DNA of 23,319 nucleotides from Rickettsia typhi (lineage in GTDB: Bacteria; Pseudomonadota; Alphaproteobacteria; Rickettsiales; Rickettsiaceae), in NCBI GenBank assembly GCA_945883665.1, contig CAMCXV010000014.1, positions 1 through 23,319 of the forward strand, read 5' to 3'. A program made the translations under genes and the position numbers. The notes beneath the pieces were generated by a model, which saw only the letters and a list, made by a program, of their open reading frames with translations, searched no databases and had not been told where the DNA came from. This document shows, piece by piece, positions 16,587 to 23,319 of this stretch; the stretch's first letter is position 1, and each line of letters begins with the position of its first letter.

Positions 16587-17361
16587 AAGGAGGATATAAT
16601 AGATTCTTCTGTGAACTGGTAAAAATCTCAAATCCGCTGCTAGTAACACCGATTGTATGTTCAAACTGAGCTGATAGAGATTTATCTCTTGTAGTCACAG
16701 TCCAATCATCAATTTTGCTCAAAATAGTTTCGTAACTACCAGCATTGACCATAGGCTCGATCGTAAAAAACATACCCTCTTTTAAGGTAAGACCCGTATC
16801 AGCTTTCCCATAATGCAGAATCGTTGGTTCGTCATGAAAAATCCTGCCAATACCATGACCAGTATAATCTCTTACTACTGAATAATTATGTTTTTCAACA
16901 TATTTTTGAATAGCATGACCAATATCTCCTAGTTTTATTCCTGGTTTTACCATCTCTATACCTATCATCATAGCCTCATAAGTAACTTGGATAAGACGTT
17001 TTGGCTTTATGGCTACCTCACCTACATAAAACATCCTACTAGTATCACCATGCCAACCATCTAATATAACTGTTACATCAATATTAATTATGTCACCTTT
17101 CTTGAGATTCTTATCAGAAGGTATACCATGACATACTACATGATTTACTGAAGTGCATATTGATTTAGGAAAACCCTTGTAATTAAGGGGCGCAGCTAAC
17201 CCACCACGAGAAATAATAAATTCATGACATAGATCGTTAAGATAATTTGTTGTGACTTCAGGTCTGACATAATCTGTTATAAAATCAAGAGTCTCCGCAG
17301 CTAGTTTTCCAGCTGCTCGCATTTTATCAAAATCATCCTTATTGTGAATTTTTATGCTCAT
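16573..17361 (-). CDS. map: Methionine aminopeptidase, type I
   Basis: Map removes the initiator Met from new proteins and is essential in most bacteria. The 262 residues have the pita-bread metalloprotease fold with all five metal ligands: D95 (NIDVT), D106 (GDTSRMF), H169 (TGHGIG), E202 (IEPM) and E234 (QFEHT). The substrate-contacting H78 is in VCHGIP. Its short, zinc-finger-free N-terminus is type Ia. It is the first gene of a run of six on this strand (map, radC, WecA-like transferase, DUF721, cyaY, ABC exporter), each overlapping or nearly touching the next, so they are probably co-transcribed. Confidence 0.97.
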   Translation of the reverse strand: MSIKIHNKDDFDKMRAAGKLAAETLDFITDYVRPEVTTNYLNDLCHEFIISRGGLAAPLNYKGFPKSICTSVNHVVCHGIPSDKNLKKGDIINIDVTVILDGWHGDTSRMFYVGEVAIKPKRLIQVTYEAMMIGIEMVKPGIKLGDIGHAIQKYVEKHNYSVVRDYTGHGIGRIFHDEPTILHYGKADTGLTLKEGMFFTIEPMVNAGSYETILSKIDDWTVTTRDKSLSAQFEHTIGVTSSGFEIFTSSQKNLLYPPYANR

Positions 17362-17394
17362 ATTAACTGATTTAATAGTTGTATTAGTATATTC

Positions 17395-17423
17395 ACTATA
17401 ATAGTTTATTAATTTAAAGTCTA
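17395..17423 (-). promoter_or_regulatory. Candidate promoter for the map operon
   Basis: On the minus strand TAGACT (17423-17418), a 17-base spacer and TATAGT (17400-17395) lie in the 136-base gap upstream of map. Matches to the sigma70 consensus are four and five of six. The leader would be about 27 bases. CTAGATCTAG, a small palindrome, overlaps the upstream edge of the -35 box. Confidence 0.35.
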
Positions 17424-17497
17424 GATCTAGTTAAGGTTGATTTTTTTAAATAGTTAGATAATCTAAGATCAAAATATTTATTTTTCCTTAGCAAATT

Positions 17498-17833
17498 TTA
17501 CCAAGCATTCTTTATTATTATAGGCCATTTATATGGCTGAATAAAAACCAAATCAAACCTTATATCATAACCATCATATTTATGATTATAACTCAAGAAT
17601 AATTCAGCTGAACGTTTAATTCTGTTTTGTTGATTTTGCGAAACTATGTTTTCAGTAATATTATTTTTCCTAGCTTTTACTTCAATAAATACTATTTGTT
17701 TTCCTTTGCAAGCAATAATGTCAATTTCTCCAACAAAATTTTTCTTACGATGATGAACTATATTGTAAAACTTGATCTTATAAATCAGCATTGCCAAATA
17801 TTCAGCAAATAGACCTAATCTGTAAGATTTCAT
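17498..17833 (-). CDS. yraN: YraN family (UPF0102) nuclease-fold protein
   Basis: The 111-residue protein is of the YraN/UPF0102 family, which has a Holliday-junction-resolvase-like PD-(D/E)XK fold of unsettled function. Visible features are the N-terminal G-x-x-A-E-x-L-A pattern (GLFAEYLA, with E11) and the catalytic-type residues GEIDIIA (E36, D38) and FIEVKARK (E51, K53). The spacing is complete, so the active site appears intact. Its ATG overlaps the stop of the proP-like gene by four bases (ATGA), which suggests that the two are translated from one message. Confidence 0.9.
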   Translation of the reverse strand: MKSYRLGLFAEYLAMLIYKIKFYNIVHHRKKNFVGEIDIIACKGKQIVFIEVKARKNNITENIVSQNQQNRIKRSAELFLSYNHKYDGYDIRFDLVFIQPYKWPIIIKNAW

Positions 17834-19101
17834 TGTGGCTTTAAATTAGCGTTGATTAAATTAATGATAGTATTTTTCATAATATAAATCACAGACAGAA
17901 ACATTAATGAAGTAAGAGTAACATAAAATGCAGGAGCATAATATAAACCTGTTGCTTCTACAAGCCACCTAGAAATCACTGCTGAAGTACCACCAAACAA
18001 GGCTATACCTAGATTGTAACTAAATGCCACACCAGTAAAGCGCTCTTCTGGCGAAAACAAAGAAATTATAAATATATAAGCAGTGCCAGCTATAAACCCT
18101 CCAAGCATGGAGATTAAAGTTAAAGCGATCATCTGTTTCCAGATTTCTACGTATGAAAGAAGTATAAAGCTAGGTATAGCAATTAGAACTATCGCTGAAG
18201 AAGATATTATAATCATTCTAAATCTGCCAATATGATCTGAGATATAGCCAGATAGGGGCATGCTAAGCATCATTATTATAGAAGAGTATGAAAGGTATAT
18301 TAAAGCTGTAGTTTTATCAAAACCAAGTACTTCACACTGAAAAACATTTATATATGTTTTAACAATATATACTATACTACTTGCAGCCCCTCCAAGACAA
18401 AAAGTTATTAGCATAGCTGGCCAAGAACTTCGCACAACATGAGCAAAAGGCATTTTTAACGTCCGTTTTTTTTCTGCTAATATCCGAAATATTGGCGTTT
18501 CCGAAACTCTAAGCCTCAAATAAAAACCCACTATGCCCATCATTCCTCCAAGAATAAAGGCAAACCTCCAAGCAAAATCTAACCCAGGAAGTAATTGTTC
18601 TAAAATAATACCAACAACACTAGCAAGCAAAGTGCCAGCAATATTTGAAGCATGCACTATTCCAGCAGTAAAGCCAGGTCGAAGATTTTGATAATGCTCT
18701 AGGATGAATATTGCAGCTCCAGCTCCTTCTCCGCTAATACATAACCCCTGAATTAATCTCATAATTACAAGCAAGATAGGTGCGCTATAACCTATTTCAC
18801 TATAAGTAGGTATAAATCCAATAATAAATGTAGTTGTGGTCATGCCAAGCATTGAGATAATGAGCGAAACTCTTCTTCCGTATTTATCAGCTATATAACC
18901 AAAAACAATACCCCCAATTGGTCTCATTAAGAAACCAACAGCAAAAACCGATAGACTTGATAATGTTTGGCTTAATTGTGAATCTGACGGAAAAAATGCC
19001 TGACCTATAGACAAAGAAAAAACTGCGTATACGGTAAAATCATAATACTCTAATATATTACCAGAAATAGCCGATAAAAAAATAGATTTACGTTTATTCA
19101 T
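17830..19101 (-). CDS. proP: MFS transporter, metabolite:H+ symporter (ProP-like)
   Basis: This is a 423-residue, 12-helix inner membrane symporter of the MHS family (ProP, KgtP, ShiA relatives). The N-terminal GNILEYYDFTVYAVFS and the loop 2-3 motif GYIADKYGRRVSL near 77-89 are family hallmarks, and the sixth-to-seventh helix loop contains the charged region RVSETPIFRILAEKKR. Rickettsiales often carry several ProP-like paralogs whose substrates (proline/betaine, dicarboxylates or others) cannot be told from sequence, so the symbol is only approximate. It precedes yraN with a four-base overlap. The upstream 146-base gap holds a candidate promoter and palindrome. Confidence 0.85.
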   Translation of the reverse strand: MNKRKSIFLSAISGNILEYYDFTVYAVFSLSIGQAFFPSDSQLSQTLSSLSVFAVGFLMRPIGGIVFGYIADKYGRRVSLIISMLGMTTTTFIIGFIPTYSEIGYSAPILLVIMRLIQGLCISGEGAGAAIFILEHYQNLRPGFTAGIVHASNIAGTLLASVVGIILEQLLPGLDFAWRFAFILGGMMGIVGFYLRLRVSETPIFRILAEKKRTLKMPFAHVVRSSWPAMLITFCLGGAASSIVYIVKTYINVFQCEVLGFDKTTALIYLSYSSIIMMLSMPLSGYISDHIGRFRMIIISSSAIVLIAIPSFILLSYVEIWKQMIALTLISMLGGFIAGTAYIFIISLFSPEERFTGVAFSYNLGIALFGGTSAVISRWLVEATGLYYAPAFYVTLTSLMFLSVIYIMKNTIINLINANLKPQ

Positions 19102-19140
19102 TGAGCTATCATAATATATATAGTTACTTATATTAATTCG

Positions 19141-19169
19141 CCTATAAAATTAAGCTATATTGTTAACAA
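19141..19169 (-). promoter_or_regulatory. Candidate promoter for the proP-yraN pair
   Basis: On the minus strand TTGTTA (19169-19164), a 17-base spacer and TATAGG (19146-19141) precede the ATG at 19101 by about 40 bases. Both boxes match the consensus only moderately. Confidence 0.3.
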
Positions 19170-19174
19170 TAGAG
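19155..19174. promoter_or_regulatory. 20-bp near-perfect palindrome overlapping the proP -35 box
   Basis: CTATATTGTTAACAATAGAG is symmetrical about GTTAAC with one mismatched pair. It lies 54-73 bases upstream of the proP start and covers the proposed -35 box, a position suited to a repressor. It could equally be a weak structure after the pot operon. Confidence 0.35.
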
Positions 19175-19247
19175 ATTATACACAACAACAACAAATATGA
19201 AATAGAAATTTACGAAACTCTATAAACTCACAAGAAATCCTGCCTAA

Positions 19248-20279
19248 CTACTGACCTAATTTGAGCATTTCCCAATATTTTTCGTAAATAACAATTGCTT
19301 CGCCAACGTCATTTTGGAATTCCCCTTGATCCAAAATTTCTTTGCTAGGATATATTGTTGGATTATTTTGAATTTCTTTTGGCAATAAAAGCATAGCCGC
19401 TTTATTTGTTGTTGCAAAGCCTGTAGTTTCGCTAATTTCTTTAGCAATTTCTGGTCTTAAAAGAAAATTAATAAATCTATAAGCATTTTCAATATTTTTC
19501 ACGTTAGAAGGGATAACTAAACTATCAACCCAAAGGATAGAACCTTCTCTTGGATAAACATATTTAATATCAGGGTTTTCTAAAGACGCAAGATAAGCTT
19601 CTCCATTATGATTTACTCCTAAAATCACCTCTTCGTTGATATAGTTCAATTTAGGAGAAAATGAATTAAAAATTTTTACATTAGGAATTAAAGTTTTTAG
19701 TTTTTCATAAGCTTGTTCTATATGCTCTTCATTAGTATCATTACCACTGTATCCTAATAATTTTAGAGCAATATGAAACACCTCTCTTAAATCATCTGTT
19801 AAAAGAATTTTATGCGCATATTTTGGATCAAATAATATGTTAAAACTATCAACATTCTCCTTGATATATTTATCATTATAACAAAGCGCTGTACTACCCC
19901 ACAGATAAGGTATACTATATTTATTTTTTGGATCAAAAGACTGATCGATTAAATTTTCATTAATATCTTTAAAATTATCTATTTTAGATCTGTCCAGCTC
20001 CATAAGTAATCCTTCAGTTCTCATTTTACTAACAAAATAAGTAGAAGGAACAACTAAATCATAACCAGATTTAGAATTATGTAATAATTTTATTTTTGTA
20101 TATAAACTCTCGTTACTATCATAAGTTGAAAGATTTATCTTGATACCAGTTTCTTCAGTAAATTTTTCAATAATAGACTCTGGTAAATATTCTGACCAAA
20201 TATATAAATTAAGCTCATTGCCTAATGCATAAAAATTATTTCCTAAAAAAACACAAACTAAAATTAAATATTTTTTCAT
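19248..20279 (-). CDS. potD: Spermidine/putrescine-binding periplasmic protein PotD
   Basis: PotD is the periplasmic receptor that hands polyamines to the PotABC transporter. The 343 residues begin with a signal peptide (MKKYLILVCVFLGNNFYALG). Compared with the E. coli PotD pocket as I remember it, most ligand residues are kept: W28 and Y31 (YIWSEY), S79 and Y81 (PSTYF), D163 and E166 (TDDLRE), W250 and D252 (LWVDSL), and Q322 (FQNDVG). The exception is the position of W229, where this protein has H224 (GVNHNGEAY against GMIWNGSAF). That pattern supports polyamine binding, but preference between spermidine and putrescine may differ. Its ATG overlaps the potC stop by four bases. It is the last gene of the potABCD operon. 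Confidence 0.94.
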   Translation of the reverse strand: MKKYLILVCVFLGNNFYALGNELNLYIWSEYLPESIIEKFTEETGIKINLSTYDSNESLYTKIKLLHNSKSGYDLVVPSTYFVSKMRTEGLLMELDRSKIDNFKDINENLIDQSFDPKNKYSIPYLWGSTALCYNDKYIKENVDSFNILFDPKYAHKILLTDDLREVFHIALKLLGYSGNDTNEEHIEQAYEKLKTLIPNVKIFNSFSPKLNYINEEVILGVNHNGEAYLASLENPDIKYVYPREGSILWVDSLVIPSNVKNIENAYRFINFLLRPEIAKEISETTGFATTNKAAMLLLPKEIQNNPTIYPSKEILDQGEFQNDVGEAIVIYEKYWEMLKLGQ

Positions 20280-21040
20280 GTTTTTTTCCTAAAAATAAAA
20301 TGAGATATAAAAATTAAAACTAAAGTTAGTATAAAAATCACGGTGCAAAGTGCATTAATCTCTGATTTAATACCTAAATGCGCCATTGAAAATAAGGTTA
20401 ATGGTAGCACCTCAAAGTTTGGTCCTGTCACAAAAAAGCTAATTACCACATCATCTAGAGATAAAGTGAATGCAAGCAACCAAGCAGAGATAATAGATGG
20501 CAGAATAAGTGGAAAGATAATTTTACTAAATATAATCCATTCAGGAGCACCAAGGTCTTTTGCTGCATTGATTAGATTTTTGTTAAAAGTTTTTAAGCGT
20601 GCAATAATTATAATTATAATAAATGGTAAATTAAGAGTTATATGAGAAAGTAATAAACTCCAAAATCCTAAATTCATATTTACAAGGTTAAATAAGATTA
20701 ATAGGCTTATACCCATTATAATATCTGGAGAAATAGCCAAAACATACACGATGGAAGAAAAAAATTTTCTTCCTTTAAATTCGTAACTATATAAAGCTAA
20801 AGCTGATATAGTTCCTATGAAAGTAGATATAGAAGCAGAAAGCCCAGCAATTAGAAAAGAGTTTTTTGTTGAATCAATAAGTAAGTTATTGGTATATAGT
20901 TTTTTATACCAATCTATGGTGAATCCTTGCCAACTTGTTCCATATTTTGAAGAATTAAATGAATAAATTATGAGTATAAAAATAGGAAAATATAGAAATA
21001 TGTAAATTAATATAGAATATAATCTTGCTAATCTATTCAT
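20276..21040 (-). CDS. potC: Polyamine ABC transporter permease PotC
   Basis: PotC is one of the two membrane subunits of the polyamine importer. The 254-residue protein has about six hydrophobic helices. The cytoplasmic EAA loop, which docks onto PotA, reads AAKDLGAPEWIIFSKIIFPLILP (near 158-180). Further typical segments are the N-terminal YFPIFILIIYSFNSSKYG, followed by W-x-G-F-T-x-x-W-Y, and SLDDVVISFFVTGP near the C-terminal third, the classic PotC motif. It starts three bases after the potB stop region and overlaps potD by four bases. Confidence 0.93.
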   Translation of the reverse strand: MNRLARLYSILIYIFLYFPIFILIIYSFNSSKYGTSWQGFTIDWYKKLYTNNLLIDSTKNSFLIAGLSASISTFIGTISALALYSYEFKGRKFFSSIVYVLAISPDIIMGISLLILFNLVNMNLGFWSLLLSHITLNLPFIIIIIIARLKTFNKNLINAAKDLGAPEWIIFSKIIFPLILPSIISAWLLAFTLSLDDVVISFFVTGPNFEVLPLTLFSMAHLGIKSEINALCTVIFILTLVLIFISHFIFRKKT

Positions 21041-21043
21041 TTA

Positions 21044-21901
21044 TTACACCACTAAATGGTCAGTATTTTTTGTGTTTCTAGCATAAAAAAGGATCAATAC
21101 TGTTACAATAATAGTTAACATTGTTCCTATTGCTGTGCCGAAAGGCCAATTTCTTGCAATTAAAAATTGATTCTTTATTAAATTTCCTATTAATATTTCT
21201 TTACTACCTCCAAGAAGTTCTGGAATAAAAAACATCCCTAATGTTGATAAAAATACCAAAATACATCCTGATGTTATTCCAGATTTAGTAAGCGGTATAA
21301 TAATTTTCAGTAAGATGTTAATTTTACTAGCTCCTAAATCTTGGGCTGCATTAATGTAATTTCGATCAAGTTTCTCAAAAGAAGTATAGAGTGGTAATAT
21401 CATAAAGGGCAACAATGAATATATAAGACCAATACTTACTCCAATCCAGTTATATAAAAATTCAATTGGCTCATTGATAAAACCAATATTTATCAAACTA
21501 TTGTTTATTATACCATTTGTTCTTAAAACTATCATCATAGCATAAGTTCTAATTAACGAGCTAGTCCAGAAAGGTACTATTACCAAGATTAATAAAAAAT
21601 CTTTTATAACCTTATTTTGAATAGTTTGAGAGATTGCATAAACAAAAGGATAACTAAATAATAAACATACTATGGTAACATAAAAAGCTATACCAAAGGT
21701 TTTCACAAAAACTTTAATATACATCAGAGATGATAGTTTTTTGTAATTATCCAAAGTAAAAGCAAATTTTACAAAATTCATTTCTCCTTTTTCTAAAAAA
21801 GAAATAGCCAGAACCCCAAGATTTGGCACAATAACAAAAATCGTTAACCAAAATACAATGATTAGAATACTAGAATATTTGAATAAATCTTTATTAATCA
21901 T
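21044..21901 (-). CDS. potB: Polyamine ABC transporter permease PotB
   Basis: PotB is the partner permease. From the ATG at 21901 (MINKDLFKYSS) it has 285 residues and about six membrane helices. The EAA docking loop is AAQDLGASKINILLKIIIPL, and the segment PFWTSSLIRTYAMMIVLRTNGIIN is characteristic of PotB. The frame is open to 21931, but that start would overlap potA by 34 bases. The chosen ATG overlaps the potA stop by four bases (ATGA), the same style as the potC-potD junction. The C-terminus carries FFIPELLGG and RNWPFGTA, also typical of the family. Confidence 0.93.
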   Translation of the reverse strand: MINKDLFKYSSILIIVFWLTIFVIVPNLGVLAISFLEKGEMNFVKFAFTLDNYKKLSSLMYIKVFVKTFGIAFYVTIVCLLFSYPFVYAISQTIQNKVIKDFLLILVIVPFWTSSLIRTYAMMIVLRTNGIINNSLINIGFINEPIEFLYNWIGVSIGLIYSLLPFMILPLYTSFEKLDRNYINAAQDLGASKINILLKIIIPLTKSGITSGCILVFLSTLGMFFIPELLGGSKEILIGNLIKNQFLIARNWPFGTAIGTMLTIIVTVLILFYARNTKNTDHLVV

Positions 21902-22992
21902 TGAGTTAAAACCTCGCAACCAACATCCCACTCAACAAAAACATCCATACCTATATTATAGTTAAAAATATTTGCATCTTTGTTTTGTAACATTGTTACC
22001 GTAAGTTTTTTGGTATTATTAATAAGTATTATATAATCAAGTAATGATCCCCTATATCTTATCTCGATAATTTGACCTTTTAGATTATTTGAAGTTGATT
22101 TTTCTTTTGACAAAGCTAATCTTAATTTCTCAGGTCTAATTAACAATTTAATTTTATCTTGGACAACAAAGTTATTTTTATTCTGTATCTGATATGTATA
22201 AATTTCTTCAACAACTATTGTTAGCTGGTTTTGATTAATAGTTTTGATTTTAGCATCCAGTATATTTAACTCCCCTACAAAACTAGCTACAAAACTGTTG
22301 ACAGGATGTTCATATATTTCTTTAGGTGAACCGATTTGTTCTATTTTACCATTATTTAAGACTATTACGGTATCGGATATAGATAGAGCTTCTTCCTGAT
22401 CGTGAGTTACTAATATAAAGGTGATCCCCAAATCTTGTTGAATAGATTTTAGCTCCACTTGCATTTCTTTCCTAAGCTTTTCATCTAAAGCGCTAAGTGG
22501 TTCATCTAAAAGTAAAATTAGCGGTTTGTTCACAATTGCCCTTGCAACAGCTACTCTTTGTTGCTGTCCACCAGATAATTGATCTGGTTTTCTAGAGGCA
22601 AAATTTTCCATCTTAATCATTTTAAGAACTTCAGTTACGGCTTGTTCAATATAATCTTTGTTCTTTTTTTTCATACGAAGACCAAAAGCGATATTTTCGT
22701 ATACAGTCATATGAGGAAACAGACTATAATTCTGAAATACAGTATTAACCTCTCGTTTATTAGGTGGTATATTATTTACTTTTATATTATTAAGTATTAT
22801 CTCACCAGTGTCTACAGACTCAAAGCCAGCTATTAATTTTATGATAGTAGTTTTACCAGAACCAGATGGTCCTAGTATTGTAATAAATTTATTTTCGTAG
22901 AGGGTGAAATTAAAATTGCTTAAAATTGATTCCGAATTAAAGCTTTTGCTTATATTCTTTAATTCGATAATAGGTTTTTGGGATTCATTCAA
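21898..22992 (-). CDS. potA: Polyamine ABC transporter ATP-binding protein PotA
   Basis: PotA is the ATPase that drives polyamine import through PotBC. The 364 residues contain Walker A GPSGSGKTT (41-49), a Q-loop in VFQNYSLFPHMTV, the signature LSGGQQQRVAVARA (139-152), Walker B LILLLDEPLSALD with D163 and E164, and H197 in LVTHDQEEA. A C-terminal TOBE-type regulatory domain follows (about 240-364), as in PotA and MalK. It is the first gene of potABCD. A GAGG ten bases before the ATG can serve as ribosome binding site. The promoter lies about 65-93 bases upstream. Confidence 0.95.
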   Translation of the reverse strand: MNESQKPIIELKNISKSFNSESILSNFNFTLYENKFITILGPSGSGKTTIIKLIAGFESVDTGEIILNNIKVNNIPPNKREVNTVFQNYSLFPHMTVYENIAFGLRMKKKNKDYIEQAVTEVLKMIKMENFASRKPDQLSGGQQQRVAVARAIVNKPLILLLDEPLSALDEKLRKEMQVELKSIQQDLGITFILVTHDQEEALSISDTVIVLNNGKIEQIGSPKEIYEHPVNSFVASFVGELNILDAKIKTINQNQLTIVVEEIYTYQIQNKNNFVVQDKIKLLIRPEKLRLALSKEKSTSNNLKGQIIEIRYRGSLLDYIILINNTKKLTVTMLQNKDANIFNYNIGMDVFVEWDVGCEVLTQ

Positions 22993-23056
22993 TTCTTAGT
23001 TGCCTCAAATATAAATGTTCCGTTAAAAAAAGATCATTACACCAAATAGAAATGAA

Positions 23057-23085
23057 ATCATAAGTGATTCACTTACCAGAGTCAA
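23057..23085 (-). promoter_or_regulatory. Sigma70-type promoter of the potABCD operon
   Basis: On the minus strand TTGACT (23085-23080) and TATGAT (23062-23057) are each five of six to the consensus and are separated by exactly 17 bases. This predicts a start near 23050 and a leader of roughly 58 bases before potA. It is the best promoter match I find in the window. Confidence 0.6.
23061..23075. promoter_or_regulatory. 15-bp perfect palindrome within the pot promoter spacer (likely operator)
   Basis: TAAGTGATTCACTTA is a perfect palindrome around one central base. It occupies most of the space between the -35 and -10 boxes and touches the upstream edge of the -10 box. A dimeric repressor bound here would block RNA polymerase. 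The regulator is not identified and is not encoded nearby. Confidence 0.45.
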
Positions 23086-23157
23086 TATCTATAGTAGATT
23101 TTCCATGCATTGCTAACAAGACTATTGATATATTATTATTTAAAATAATATGTATAC

Positions 23158-23319
23158 TATAGCTAACCTGATTAGGTTCTATACACACTCTCTCTGCCAT
23201 TGACATTTTCATTAATTTCTGCTATGTTAACTTAATAAGTTACTACCGTCTTTTACAAATTCCAGTATTTCCTTCTCTTGTTTTAAACAACTGTACGGAA
23301 CCTAATCGGGTTAGCTATA
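23158..23319 (-). mobile_element. 162-bp MITE-like element, copy 2, inverted
   Basis: This is the reverse complement of the element at 1016-1177, with 161 of 162 bases identical by direct reading. The single difference is G at 23226 here (C on the element strand) against T at 1109. The terminal repeats TATAGCTAACC and GGTTAGCTATA are both complete. The window stops exactly at the outer end of the element, as expected where an assembly breaks at a repeat. The inner end lies about 73 bases upstream of the pot promoter. Confidence 0.8.

Noticed and set aside
16587..16664. Longer RadC start at 16664
   Set aside because: It would overlap map by 92 bases, and the extra residues are only the alternative-frame reading of map. 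The chosen start gives the normal family length.
19184..19196. CAA trinucleotide run after potD
   Set aside because: Only about four units; not a meaningful microsatellite in this base composition.
23069..23157. Open minus-strand frame ending AMHGKSTIDIDSGK, abutting the right mobile element, possibly a truncated gene tail
   Set aside because: Only about 28 codons and no family match. The same bases hold the -35 box and the palindrome of the pot promoter, which explains them better.

Overview
The window is AT-rich, densely packed bacterial chromosomal DNA. It looks like an alphaproteobacterium of the Rickettsiales, probably close to Rickettsiaceae: it has a membrane-anchored CycM-type cytochrome c, a UvrA with the CPVSGF variant of its first zinc module, a compact uvrA/ssb divergon, frataxin, an MHS-type (ProP-like) transporter and eroding biotin genes. 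This placement comes from reading the proteins and was not checked by any search.

Layout. Bases 3-134 are the tail of an IS630-type transposase, followed by about 295 bases with no gene but several short palindromes. An unrecognised 184-residue protein (430-984, minus) precedes a 162-bp MITE-like element (1016-1177). A minus-strand cluster then encodes a secreted serine hydrolase, tsaD and cycM (4022 down to 1231). The biotin locus follows: the 5' part of bioF is joined out of frame to the 3' part of bioA (5012 down to 4196), divergent from an apparently intact bioB (5047-5994). hemW (plus) converges with uvrA (minus). uvrA is divergent from ssb, and ssb is followed with overlaps by two tandem paralogous alpha/beta-hydrolase lipoproteins.

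The right half is all minus strand. It holds a six-gene run map-radC-WecA-like transferase-DciA-like protein-cyaY-ABC exporter, linked by overlaps or very short gaps; then a proP-like transporter overlapping yraN; then a complete polyamine ABC transporter, potABCD, mostly linked by ATGA overlaps. Upstream of potA is a good sigma70-type promoter with a 15-bp palindrome between its -35 and -10 boxes. The window ends exactly at the outer end of a second copy of the 162-bp element, inverted and differing from the first at one base.

How the genes fit together: mostly housekeeping (tRNA modification, respiration, heme and Fe-S handling, DNA repair, protein N-terminal processing, envelope glycan priming) plus import of host metabolites (polyamines, an MHS substrate). 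This fits an intracellular bacterium under genome reduction. The less ordinary points are the bioF/bioA deletion scar beside an intact bioB, the lipoprotein hydrolase pair overlapping the essential tip of ssb, the likely repressor-controlled pot operon, and the paired mobile elements.
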